Notes: a model not told the origin generated them from the sequence alone. A stretch of DNA of 64,000 bases from Paraphysomonas bandaiensis (GCA_965644295.1 CBFFRP010000372.1:1-64000), one strand, 5' to 3'; positions 34,706-46,379 are shown, counted from the first letter of the stretch. Numbers and translations: made by a program.

Positions 34706-34975
34706 TATTAGGATTCAGCTTAATACATGATTGTATCTGTGAGTTATAATGTTCAATGAAATATGTCATGAACTGAATTAGAGAGAATATCATCTGTCGA
34801 AGATATATGATCGTCATCATAACGTCGTCATTATCAGTTACACTTCTAACTATTCCGTTGTGCATGATAGTTATGTTCTATATTGTTATTCATAATTTTC
34901 ACTCTATCGTGTTCATTACCTTACACTCTAATAATCACAACATTGTTTTACTATTATAAAGATCAATTCTTTATT
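34706..34975 (+). repeat. Copia 3' LTR
   Basis: 270 bp matching the 5' LTR except for six positions, all of which are T or A here and C or G in the 5' LTR. Confidence 0.9.
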
Positions 34976-35270
34976 AAGGTGAACATCCCGGATGCTTGAC
35001 TTCAATAGGCAGCCCAATGCCCCGGATGCCCTTGAGGTGGACCAATTCCCGGATGTCTGTTTATTCGTCAAGGCCCAAATACGTCTACACAAGACTGACA
35101 CTTCTTAGTACCCCTTGTACCACACAAGCATTTGGCTATGAGTGGGCAGAGCAATATCTGCTGGCTATATATGTGACTCACGTTAGGTTCCTGGAGAAAT
35201 ATCTCCGGTTTATCCCCCAGAACACCACGGAAAGGTGCGAGTTCGACTTTGTTGAGGGTTGGGTAGCTGA
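34976..35270 (-). repeat. Dispersed repeat R1, minus-strand copy split by the copia element
   Basis: Reverse complement of R1 from GGGATGTTCACCTT back to CCCTCAACAAAGTCGAACTC. It joins the tail sequence at 28590-28689 across the AAGGT target site. Confidence 0.8.
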
Positions 35271-36336
35271 TACAAAGCCGTTGTGGGGAGCATGGAGTAG
35301 ATAGCACTATGCAACTATGCAATGGTCTGCCCGGGGTAAAATTACATATCAGATATATTTATACTTAGACAAGGGACGATACCCCTATTCTCGCGGTTAA
35401 ATTGTAGCTGATCCTCAGGATGTTGAAAATCTAATATCTAGATTCAATATTGTATAGATATTTGTAGCTTGCTTACTGCAAGAAGAAATAATTGTTGCCT
35501 GGTTAACATTTGATGCGGAATTCGAAAACGCGATCTGAATTGCTTGCCTGACAGTGTGACGTGGTATATAATACAATACCAAAAGTCATACCTTCACGAG
35601 TTGTGGGGTCTCTTCTCCTGGCATTCCTCAGCAAGAGTCCCCATGGCGTGTTATCGTAGTCAATCCGTTCGTAGACATTTCTTCTTGCAAAAGATACGAT
35701 CCTCACTGGGCGCTGGAGTTTGCTTCATGAGCTGTTTGATCAAGGATGTCCTGCACAGACAACTTTCAGGACAATGCACCCACACATGAAATATCATGCT
35801 ATCTACTTTACACAGTCACTTGTGACTTTTGTCAATCAATGCTTAATGATATTCAGTGAGATCAAGCCAGCAGAGAATGAGCAGAAATTCAAAATTCTAA
35901 AAAAAAATCGCTGTTTTGTTCCTGTGTGTACTCGTAACTACAACTCCAGCTCCCAACAAAAACAATTTTGCGAAAAAAAATTGTCTTTTGTCTAACTATA
36001 ATTAGTGGCCCAATCAACATGGAGGAATTCAATATACAGTGTATTCCACAGGATTCCTACTGGTATCGTATATGGTATACAGCGCAGTATATGGTAGCTA
36101 GGTTTTTATCTGGCACAGCTTGAAACAAAACAAACACCATTACACGGTATAGTACAGGCACACTAAGTTTATGGCATCCCGGTTTCAGCCTTGCACATAA
36201 CAAAATTCAATTTCAAGGAGACCACATGGAATGCATTTAGCTTGAATTCTTTATAATTGATGGCTGTTGATAACGGGGAATACTGTTCGTTTCGTTGTTT
36301 TTAAAGTGTTCATAAAATCATATTCTTGACTGCATA
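35271..36336. other. Spacer upstream of FAD synthase
   Basis: Short frames only (for example 35503-35706 minus, NARRRDPTTREGMTF), possibly relics of an element. The last 300 bp should contain the FAD synthase promoter. No defined motif. Confidence 0.4.
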
Positions 36337-37682
36337 ATGTTTGACTCAATCACGAGCATATTAAACGACCCCAGCTGTCCTTTGTATCATACTGTCCACA
36401 AGGCAGTTATAGTTATCAGACAAACCCTTAGAATATTTGGTCATGAAAGTGTGGCAGTGTCTTTTAATGGGGGCAAAGACGCAACCGCAGTTTTACATTT
36501 ACTGCGATATGTTTTGCATACAATGGGCAAGTTGGACGATCTTTGCACTCGCATTCCTGTCATCTATTTTGACGATCCAGACACATTTAGTGAAATGCAA
36601 GACTTTATGGAATCATGCCAAGAGACGTTTGGATTGGATTATTTAACTTATAACTGTCCTTTCAAAGACGGTGTGCAAAATGCTGTTAATTCAAGAAATG
36701 TGAAGGCGATATTTATGGGCGTTCGTCGTGGAGACCCACACACGATGTCAGCAGAACACATGGATCCTAGCTCAGTGGATTGGCCTGCGTTCATGAGAGT
36801 GTACCCAATTCTCTCCTGGAGTTATACTGATGGTAGTATTTGCTACTTTACGATGTTTAAATTAATGACCTTTGCATTAGTGTGGTCGTTCTTGTTGTCT
36901 TGCCAAGTACCTTATTGTAAGTTGTACGACAAGGGCTACACGTCTGTTGGCCTCAAGCATAACACGTTTCCTCATCCTGCGTTGCTACTGGAGGAGTGCG
37001 CTCAAGATGGTGGCGCTGCTTATCTGCCAGCTTATCGTCTGGGCGAGTATGAGAAAGAGAGGGCTTGTAGGGCTGACACTGCACCTACTGAGGATATACA
37101 GCGAAATGGAGAAGGCCTGGCTATATTTGTGCTTTATAATAACGATCTAATGAGTTCTTATATATCGGAGATATTACATTCACTAAATCAAATTCAAAAC
37201 AACTGCGAAGAGAACACAATTGAGATAACTCCGTATACAATTTCTAGTGATTTTTTGTCGGCGCAGCTGAGACGAAAGAATGATTCATTTGTTGTGGTAA
37301 TTTCGCACTCTTTGAATAGAGGTATATTACTTCGAATTATGTTCTGTATCATATTTGTCTATAGATTTATTAGAATGTAAAACAAGGTTATCTCTGGCAC
37401 TCAGAGGCGCACACAGCAGCGCGGCCGATGTAGAATGGAGCAGACAATGCGAAAATGTATTCACTCTGTCTCATAGGTTAGAAAAGTGATGAAATCTTAC
37501 GCGTTTCTTATTATTTTTCGCACAACAGGAATATTCTGTGTTTCATTGCTACCTCCGAAGAACGCATTAATAGCACATCTTCATCAACTTTTGTGGGGCT
37601 TGTACGCGATTGTATTTTACGTAAAATTTGCGATGAAAGCAGAAAGGCGATAACAAGAGAAGAAAGTGAAAAGATATGTTGA
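36337..37682 (+). CDS. FAD synthase (PAPS-reductase-type FMN adenylyltransferase), 4 exons, 400 aa
   Basis: Exons: 36337-36832, 36881-37321, 37365-37476, 37529-37682. The enzyme transfers AMP from ATP to FMN to make FAD. Residues 42-48 form the PP-loop SFNGGKD; further family motifs are GVRRGDPHT, WPAFMRVYPILSWSYTD, VPYCKLYDKGYTSVGLK and YLPAYRLGEYEKERACRAD. After residue about 250 a C-terminal region of about 150 residues (AIFVLYNNDLMSSYISEIL and onward) lies beyond the catalytic domain. In plant homologues this position holds a molybdopterin-binding-like domain; the similarity here is only suggestive. Intron 1 is 48 nt with no stop, so a read-through product would stay in frame. Confidence 0.88.
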
Positions 37683-38464
37683 AAGCAATTGTCTTGCTGT
37701 AAGACTAGGATTGCTTCATAATGATGCAGGTATATGCGATGTAGGTTTATAGACTTCTATAAAGAAGCTTAAGTGTTGTTGTGCACAGAGGTGTTAGAAA
37801 TCGACATTTGACCCTTGAAGTAAGATATCTGAACTCTGTAAGTATAACTCTCTGTTCAGTATTGCTTACTTGAGTAATTAGGTGCTGTAGTTTAAGGGTT
37901 GTGGATTATAACTTATGAAGAATACTGTAGCTGAGGACAGTATTTTATGGGGTTGATGAAGTGTTGTGAAGTAAACTGTAGCTAAACTATTATATAGTGA
38001 CTGTCTGAGATTGTAAATTATCTATTGGCGACAGTGAAGTCTATCAATATTGTAGTGATAATGGGAAATGACAATAATGCAATAACTAGCTATTTCAGAG
38101 TTCAGTTTCTTACCTCTGGAGAGTTTGTATGCATAGATATTGATTAATGAAATGGCATTTCCCTAGAACCTGCTGATTTGGGAGAACCGACATCACGCGT
38201 TTTATAGAAACGAAACTACCGACTATTGGTCATTTTCACAATTTAGATCGTTGAGAGAAGTTTATTGTAATCAAACATCAAACTAGATAGACTCTATTAT
38301 TAAATTGCAAACACAATTGTGTGTGTTGTCATGTCAACAACATATCAACCACTGCTCAACTTCCGTATCTTGAATCGTAATGGTACAATACTTCAGATTC
38401 ACATTTATAGCGGTATAGTATCCTTAACTTCGTATTACTGCTTTTCACATTGTATTTTACAGTA
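37683..38464. other. AT-rich spacer
   Basis: 3' flank of the FAD synthase gene and upstream flank of a truncated LINE. No gene or RNA recognised. Confidence 0.4.
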
Positions 38465-40965
38465 CTATCTTAGAGAACCCCTAGGGATTAAACAGGCCTC
38501 AGCCGGCTGTAAAGTCATTGTTATCGAGACCCAAATCATACCGACTTTGCTCTATAGAGCCACCAAAGCTTCATGGCCGCTACACTGGTACAGAGAAATT
38601 GACGCTGCTTGCGCAACCCTCTACAGAAAGGCCCTCAGTCTAGGCCCTGGATACCCCACGGAACTGATCTACCTCTCACTCAAGCACAACGGATTAGGTA
38701 TGAAACGTTTCTCAGACTCGGCGCAGGAGCAAAAATGGGGATCTCTACAGCGCACAATAACCCTCGGGGGAGAAGCAGGTCAAGCAGCACATTTTCTACT
38801 CACTCAGACAACAGAGCCACAGCCCCAATACCACCACTATGTTCTCAGCCTCAGGGAATGGGGAACGGAATTGGGCCTTACCCTTCAGCAACCTGAGCCC
38901 CCCGAACCACAGGATGAACACATGCTGACCAATCTAAAACAAGAACTCGGCCTTAATAGCGTCCAACCAGATACTTTCAAGGCAATCTTCACAGATGGAT
39001 CATACACAGTCCACGCGTCGCCTCACTCATGTCAATCCGCGAACACGATGGACACACCGAGGAGGTGCAGCGGTCGTCTACTTACCCCCAGAAAATGCCT
39101 GGGAAGATGGTACAACCATAATACTACGACTAGATACACCCTTTCGTGATGTGCCAGGTTTGGACTCATACGCATATGAACTCATAGGCACAGCCATGGG
39201 GCTTATACTCTCAACACGCATTCCCGAACACATAAGAAGCCACACAGACTGTCAGGCAGTGTGCACCCGTACTGAGGAAGCACTCTCCACAAGACGCAGA
39301 GCTCTCGGTCACCGTGCAAAAGGGGTACTACTCGAAAGCATCGCGGCCAGTAGAGATTGCAAACGACAGGTGACCTGGGTGAGGTCCCATCCCGAACGAC
39401 GTACCACAGATGAAACGGAGTGGACGTTTGAGGACAAGGGCATCTATATTGCGGACGCAGTCGCGGGTGAAGACTGGCATGAAGTCGATCGCATCCTTGG
39501 AAAAAATAACTACACTGTCTGTACAATTGCGATTGACAGTGCCATTGAACGCTTACTAACCGCTGGATTATGGCACTGGCGTTTGCACAGTACAAGACGG
39601 CCATACTACTCTAGCCCACTCCTTACTGATTTCCAAGATCTCTGCGACCTAAGGACACTTGAGAACTACACTTCAACCAGAGATCAACGCTACGGACACA
39701 ATCCTGATCGAGCGCCTGGCTACTGGACCAATAGCGGAGTATACCTCCCGCGCAAACTAGCTCAAGCGGATGGCAGTGCATCCAAAGACAAACTCAGCTC
39801 AAATCTACGCCAAAGAATTCTCAACACGGCACTGACATGGGACAAATCTTTCTGCATAGGGAGGAACCGGGCCAAAACCAAACAGGGGCTTGACCTGACC
39901 AAAGCCGCATGCTCTGACTGCGGGTTTCGGCTAGATTCCCTAAAACATATGTGCCTCGACTGCACACATGAATCCATCACCCAAATAAGGGAAACTGCAT
40001 TTCAATCGCATAAAAATGTGCTACACGAAATACAGAGAACTCAGACCTTACCCAACTGGATCACATCTGCACTGCGGAGACTCTCCAACAGAGCCTGGAA
40101 TCCCTCCATCCCACAGGTCGAGAGATACTGGACTGGAACCATCACAGCAGCCCAACTGGAAACGGTCTTCGGAGATGACATACACAACCACCTGACTGCT
40201 CACAGTCTACGGAACCTAGAAACAGTGGTTATTAATCTCCTGCAACCGCTTTACACTGCAGCGAAGCTTATGTTACAGGATCGCGGTTGTCGCTATATCA
40301 CCATGTCCAAAAGGCCGCCCAGGCTACTCCCGAGACCCCGTCCGAAACGCAGTCAGTCAAGACAACGTCCGAGAGTCCTTCGACTACTAGGGGTCCAACG
40401 AAGACCCCCCACAGCGTATCCGACTCCACGTGCACACCTCACAGGTCCCACCCGACAGAGCACTGGACTGCCCAGACCTCCACAAAGCCGATGGCTTCGA
40501 CAACTCTATCTACACCCGCGGCCCCACAGGAGCACAGTAGCACAGACTACAAACCCAACTCCTCCTCCCAACAATCCCCACCACTCTCAACCCACACATC
40601 TGGAACTAGGTGCACTCAGGACCCTAATTCAGAATGCTGAGCCCCCTCCAAAACCACTGGAGACCCATCCCAAAGGGAGACCCCCAGATCAAAAGCGCCG
40701 GTGAGTCCACGGACACACGATAAAGGCGAATTTCATATCACACAAAAAGAACGGAAGTGGTTGCACCTTGGTGCTTGCGGCGACGCACAAGCAGCTTTCG
40801 TAGCGTTAAATAGTAGGATAAAAGAGTTTGTATTGATTAGTTACGGGTAGTGGTCTAACTAGTATGACTAGCATTCTTCTAGCCACTAATTGATGCAAGG
40901 TCTCAACGCCTATTGCTAAATAATCAGACATTCACTACTTCTTAGAGAACCATATGTATTTCAAC
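38465..40965 (+). mobile_element. 5'-truncated LINE (non-LTR retrotransposon) with RNase H domain
   Basis: Homology starts abruptly near 38465 in the RT thumb (IIPTLLYRATKASW; YREIDAACATLYRKAL). The RNase H domain follows: IFTDGSY at 38985, a one-base frame change, then GGAAVVYLPP, YELIGTAMGL, HTDCQAVCTRT and VTWVRSHPERR. Next comes a Cys/His knuckle (CSDCGFRLDSLKHMCLDC) and a Pro/Arg-rich tail to 40704. The 3' UTR has the conserved GGTTGCACCTTGGTGCTTGC block and ends in a TAAATA/ATTGCTAAATAA-type tail. One frameshift makes it inactive, but 570 codons after it remain open. Confidence 0.85.
40755..40960 (+). repeat. Conserved LINE 3' tail with double stem-loop
   Basis: GCACC-TT-GGTGC forms a perfect 5-bp hairpin. 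Directly after it, TGCTTG and CAAGCA pair across a 10-nt loop. The same block recurs at 28650 (-), 32155, 42533, 42932, 46978 and 55392. It is probably the structure recognised by the element's reverse transcriptase. Confidence 0.7.
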
Positions 40966-41718
40966 ACCGACAGCGTTAGGAAAGAGGTTCTTTACTGGTG
41001 CAAAATAGACTTAAACATAGCGTTTCAATAAGGTAACTCTAACCGTCTTCCCACTGGCTCTAGTGTGGTCTTGTCCGGTCCTACGTTGTGGGTTGTGGTA
41101 TCCGCAAAAACATGTATGTATCTTCCTTCTAATATAAGTAGACTTCACACACGAAGAACATTCATTAACCTGAGCACCCAATACACAACTCTCAAGTGAA
41201 AGGGATGAATGATGGCGTTTCCGACAGATATCAAGAAGACTTAGAGGAGCATGAGCCACTCAAGCCCACCAGGAATTTCATATTGGACTTCAGATTATAG
41301 CTATACATAAAGGGTTGTTGACTAGTAGAGAGTTAAATATTATTCATATTGGGAGTACAATGCAGCTTATACTATATAGTCTTGCGATATATATTATGCA
41401 TTTTAAACTCTACATAAATGCCTAGTCTGTAGCCTATTGAATTCAGTTAAACCCCATATTTTCGTTGTTTTGAGCATGTTTGAAATTTTGTTCTGATTAT
41501 GATAATGATGCACACATACAATTCCCAGTTAATTTAGTACACAGTTCCTTTCATTATGATTTTTACTAATTTGATTATTAACTAGCAGTTGTCATCACCA
41601 TATCCAATATTTTCAACATTCTTTCAGCATTAATAAATTTATTTATTTAATACACAGAATATTACATATATATATATATGTATACAGAATATAATATAAT
41701 ATGATACTTTCTAACATT
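40966..41718. other. AT-rich spacer
   Basis: Includes TA dinucleotide runs near 41660. No gene recognised. Confidence 0.4.
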
Positions 41719-42042
41719 TTAATGTTTATCTGTGCATTGCTTCTCTAGAACCATATTTACGCCCCATCTTAGATCTAGCCACTCTGGGTGCGCACAGCTC
41801 ACGCTAGGGGAAAAATAACCAAGACGTGCTACGTATAGGCAATATGAAAACATTCCTTACTTTTTGGCAAAAGGGATCTCGACAATCTTCTTACGTGAAT
41901 TTAATACGTTATCTTTCAATACCACAGTAGTACCTTTTTGTCCTCTCTCGACCGAATGTCTGAAATAACTGAAATACCTTTCCTTCACGACCTTTCTTTC
42001 TCTGTATTTCACTGTAATCTTCTTATCGTTTCGTCTACCCAT
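41719..42042 (-). CDS. Small two-exon gene candidate, basic 88-aa protein
   Basis: Exons (minus): 42042-41861 and 41803-41719. The 57-nt intron has donor GTAAGG and a strong acceptor (TTATTTTTCCCCTAG). Spliced, the frame runs from ATG to TAA. The first 60 residues are very basic and beta-strand-like (KITVKYRERKVVKERYFSYF; GTTVVLKDNVLNSRKK). No signal peptide or membrane segment. I recognise no family. The support is the splice signals and intron length typical of this genome. It could be chance or a pseudogene. Confidence 0.4.
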
Positions 42043-42532
42043 ACATCATAATATATGTACCCCAGCAACCGTAAAACCCAACAACACAACCGTAAAAATC
42101 TCTGCTATAGCAATATGTTCAAGTGTCAGGGGAAAAGACTCAAGAAATGCTCAAGAAATAAGACATTCAATTATATACTCTCCACGAGAACGCTCTCTGT
42201 GCTCTACAAGATTTGTGTCCTGCCAAAGTGGGGTGCATGTATTGTGCACCCTTGGACAAGTATGTGGACGACGACGACTAATAAGATGTAGGCAATATAA
42301 TATGATTCGTTGAGAAGAAGTCGAGTTCCTGCCAGCTCTATTCAAGTTCGGCAGATATGCCAACACTTAGCACCTTGAGAATATCTCCACACATTCGGTT
42401 TATAATTTATAGTCGTCTATACTTGACTACGTCAGCATCTCCAGGAGGGCTGGGTGTCACCTCAATTGAAGATGTCAAGTATATATCAAACTTCTGCTTG
42501 CTCACGGTGTTTTTTTTAGTGATTGAGTAAAA

Positions 42533-43130
42533 GTGGTTGCACCTTGGTGCTTGCGGTGACGCACAACCAGCTTTCGTAGCGTTAAATAGTAGGATATCGC
42601 CCTCAACAAAGTCGGACTTGCACCTTTTCGTGGTGTTCTGGAGGACAAGTACCGGAGAGATTCTCTCTGGGAACTAATGTGAGCCGCAAACATAGTCAGC
42701 AGATATTCTTCTGCCCACTCATAATAGCCGAATGCTTGTGTGGTAAAAGGAACACCAATAAGTGTCACTTGTGTTGACGTCTTTGAGCCCTGACGAATAA
42801 ACAGGCATCCGGGAATGGGCCCACCTCAAGGGCATTCGGGACAGGGCCCACCTGAAGGGTAGTAACCGGGGTATTGGGCTGCCTGCTGAGATCAAGCATC
42901 CGGGATGCTCACCTTAAGAACTCAGGGCGGAATTGGCCGCACCTTGGTGCTTGCGGCGACGCACAAGCAGCTTCGGTAGCGTTAAATAGTAGGATAAAAA
43001 AGTGTGTACTGATTAGTTACAGGTAGAGGTCTAACTAGTTTGTCTAGCATTCATCTAGCTACTAAGTTGGTGCAGCTTTTTAACACCTATTGCTAATAAT
43101 AGGACTTTCAATATAGTTGGGTATCAGAGT
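42533..43130 (+). repeat. Composite repeat: LINE tail, R1 copy, second LINE tail
   Basis: 42533-42595 is the tail block (GGTTGCACCTTGGTGCTTGC to AAATAGTAGGATA). It runs straight into R1 (CCCTCAACAAAGTCGGACTT, 42600-42915), which continues through ACCTTAAGAACTCAGGGCGG into a second tail block (42932-43115, ending TGCTAATAATAGGACTTTCA). R1 contains an internal partial duplication of GGGCCCACCT-type sequence near 42815-42860. Confidence 0.8.
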
Positions 43131-44397
43131 TAAGCATTAAGCACTGACCCTTAAACGCCCATTGCTATTAATAATACATTCAATACAACTATTTCAGGTC
43201 GTCGTAAAAGCACTCATGTAACGCCGGCTTTCAGCATCCACCACTGCGTAATTATTACCAGACCAAGATGCCAACTAAAAAACTCCAACACTTCTCTACA
43301 TTGGACCTAAACTTTCTGCAAGAAGTCCTTCATCCACTCACCTCCGAGCCACTTAGGACAACGTCATGGGGTAAGGGAATGTCACTATATAGTCAAAATC
43401 GTAAGGAAGTGGATGCACCGTGGTGCTTGCCATAAGGCCCATGTAGTACCTGTTGCAAATTTTTCGATATAAATATATGTTGACAGAACAATTGCATCCC
43501 GGAAGAAGCCCTTGCAAGTTTCAAGAGATTGGAGTACTCGGAGGATAGCGTACCCGTGCCGTGTTTCCACCGATAGACAATGGGACGATACAGAGGATGA
43601 CACTAGCGCTGTGGATAAGAAAATTAATACAAAAGGGAACCCATAAAGGTCAAAGTCGCAACTGTTCTTTGAGGTCCTTTAGGCGAGCTATGATCTCCTG
43701 GCGTGGGAACCTTGGAAGAATGTCTGTCAGACAACAGCTCTTTTGTCTTATCTACGACTGCAATCTAACGCTCAGGCCAGGGATCTTTCGCCCAAGAAGA
43801 GAAAAACGAGTTCAGGATCGAGAGACCTGTCCTGCGATGCCTCCTCAGTCGACATGAGAGGTTAATAAGTGGAAGGCAGATTAAAGACGAAAAGCGCCTA
43901 CGATGAGGTTCTCATGACCACAGGATAATACTGGTTACAGTGCTCTTTTTCGCTGTTTGATAAGAGAGGGATAGTGTTGCACTAGAACCCACATATATTT
44001 CTATGGAATCATATGACTCGAAGGATACAACTCACTTCAGTCTCTTGTATGCATATGAGCGACTTGGTTGTGTATGCACATGTATAGGTATACGCAAGAA
44101 TACAATAGGAATACAAAAAGAATGCGACCAACTTACTTTCTTGCTTGCTTTCACTGACAAGATGGTCTCTTCTGTCTGCATTGTTGGACTTGACTTCATC
44201 ACTGAGACACAACAGTAGCATTTTCACACATATGACTGGGCGCCCCGTACTCATGTATCGTACAGCATCATACGATCGGGGCTGAGATCGGTGCATCTGT
44301 GTGTTCTCTCAGGGGACTGTAATTATAGTATAGCTTTTGGCCACTATCAGGGAGTATAATTAACTAGGGGCCCATCCCATGACCCTGTAACAACCAA
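43131..44397. other. Spacer with LINE scraps, upstream of the cysteine protease
   Basis: 43319-43360 (CAAGAAGTCCTTCATCCACT then ACCTCCGAGCCACTT) matches 46655-46695 near another LINE tail, so it is LINE 3' debris. 43405-43440 carries a decayed tail hairpin. No convincing gene from 43560 to 44397. Confidence 0.45.
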
Positions 44398-45925
44398 ATG
44401 CTGTTACCTTTATTTCTGGTGATAGAGCTGATGTGTTTGATAGCTGTGGGAGGCAGTCAGGAGTCTTCTGGTTATCTACAGGGCTCCCAAATATTATCTG
44501 CATATCACTCATATCTGACTACATTCGGAAAGAGTATGTCAAGACTGGATGACGTAGAGAGGATAAAAGCCTTTACGTCAACAATGAATAAGCTTTACTT
44601 CATGGATATCTCTCTCAGTAATGCGACATATACAGTTCGTCTCAATGATTTCGCGGATATGACTGAAAATGAGTTCGGTCGAATGTTTTCTAAACCAATC
44701 GCTACTCACAGCACTATTCAAGTTCAGAAAAACGGTAGCTATATCCGGAACGTGGACAATAGGTCACGAAAAGTTGCAGAGCTTCCTCAGGCGTTGAACT
44801 GGGCGACCTCAGCTAATCCTGTCGGTGAAAGCGTAACTCCTGGTGTTCAGAACCAGGGTGCTTGTGGCGCATGCTGGGCATTCACCGCCATAGGTGCAAC
44901 TGAGGCGTCAGTAGCTATAAATACTGGAAAGAAGGTTTGTATGAATATCACTATTTACATTGCCAACACGTCATATGCGTTTCGCAGGTGTCTCTTAGTG
45001 TGCAGGAGCTGGTAGACTGTGACCGGTCATTCAACTCTGGTTGTGGGGGTGGCAATGCCGGTGTCGCCTATGATTACATCAAAGAGCATGGTGTGGCGGC
45101 TGCTGGAGCCTGGCCATACACTGGTGAACCTGAGGTCTGCTACAGAGAGGCAGGCCCTGTTTCGGAACAGGCAGCGTCTGGACTGGCCCCTGTGGCCACC
45201 ATATCGTCTCACCTAACTCTTCCCCCTCGGGATGAGGAGAGGATGATATTACATCTTGCCGAATTTGGTCCTCTGTCGGTGGGTATCTGTGGTACTGATC
45301 TCCGATTTGTGTACTATGGAGGGGGCGTCTTCAATCCCTCAGACTGTTGCACTCAGCTGAACCATGCAATTCTTATTGTGGGATACGGTAGACCGGCTCT
45401 ACTTATTACATCGGTATACTTACATTATATCAGGGCATGATCATTCCACGGGGCTGGACTACTGGATAGGCCAGAACAGCTGGGGTGCGCGCTGGGGAGA
45501 GAGCGGGTTTATACGTCTTCAGAGGGGAGTTAGGGTTCCGGCTGGACAATGTGGTATTGCCCTGTCCGTTTCTTTACCAGTAGGAGGAAGGCTATTATCT
45601 AGCCGTGCCGGAGAGGCCAAGCTGCGAGCATCCCATTCCTGGATAAATGATTTGAAAGACTGGGCCATGCTTCATTTGCAGGTAGTGATACTTGCCCATA
45701 AGTAATGTGCACTGGAGTGACGCCGTATATGACCAGGATATAATGTTTGTGACTTCTGGTGTGATGCTAGCAGTGTCTGTCGCTCTCTTTGGATATGGTT
45801 TTTATTTGGATCAGCAACTTGCTCGACAGGAGCAGCAGTATAGGGCCAATGAAATGACAGCGCTGCTCAGTGGTGGTGGACGTTGCAACGGAAGGGGTAT
45901 GGCTAATTCCTACGAGGCGACCTGA
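44398..45925 (+). CDS. Papain-family cysteine protease with C-terminal membrane anchor, 4 exons, 457 aa
   Basis: Exons: 44398-44934, 44988-45387, 45434-45681, 45737-45925. A signal peptide (residues 1-19, LLPLFLVIELMCLIAV) leads into an I29-type inhibitory propeptide (about 32-95; VRLNDFADMTENEF). The mature domain starts near 130 and has the oxyanion Gln and catalytic Cys159 (QNQGACGACWAF), a disulphide region (VDCDRSFNSGCGGG), catalytic His305 (LNHAILIVGYG) and Asn327 (QNSWGARWGESG). All active-site residues are present. After the peptidase domain, exon 4 adds one hydrophobic span (about 398-418, MFVTSGVMLAVSVALFGYG) and a short tail. So this is a predicted type I membrane protease of the secretory or lysosomal route; most C1A proteases are soluble. 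Confidence 0.9.
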
Positions 45926-46379
45926 GGCTGTGGCTGAGCACAGAACTAACGTCACTTATAGATGGTATCTTGCATGATGTACGTCATATTTGTCGTTAGA
46001 ATGCAACGACCTTATTCTTTATACACGGTAATCTATTACACATTTGTACTAGGTTACTACAAGTCAGAATAGCAAACTCTTTGACGAAAAATAGGAATCT
46101 CCAATACGAGTTTGATAATTTCGCCACTCCATATTTTGGACTGCAGTTCTTTTAGTTCATTGAAACAATTTGTTGGATAAATAAAAAACTATATTGTCGC
46201 ATGTCAACTGCGTTACGGAACTCATCTACCGACTGGGAACTAGTCTATTCATCACGGTTTGGGTAGGCTCCGATGGTGTCCCATTTAGACTAGTATAGGA
46301 TGATAACGATGATTGATTGTATTATTCCTGATTGTCTGATGATGATGTCAGAAAGGATAGTGAAAAGTGGAGGAAGGAG
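45926..46379. other. Spacer downstream of the protease gene
   Basis: AT-rich, with an AATAAA-like motif (ATAAATAAAAAA region near 46178). No gene. Confidence 0.35.

Larger units (their letters stand above)
28690..34980 (+). mobile_element. Ty1/copia LTR retrotransposon with AAGGT target duplication
   Basis: Two direct 270-bp LTRs (28695-28964 and 34706-34975) differ at 6 positions. AAGGT flanks both sides (28690-28694, 34976-34980). A primer-binding-like TTGGTAGCGG follows the 5' LTR, matching the 3' end of initiator tRNA-Met as in many copia elements. A purine-rich GAGGGGCG precedes the 3' LTR. The inside holds gag, a nested LINE fragment, and RT-RNase H. Protease and most of integrase are missing or unreadable. 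Frameshifts make it non-autonomous. Confidence 0.92.

Noticed and set aside
36337-37380. FAD synthase as a single 347-codon exon
   Set aside because: The stretch encoded by 36833-36880 interrupts a conserved motif, and the end after 37321 has no sense; splicing three introns restores the family sequence.
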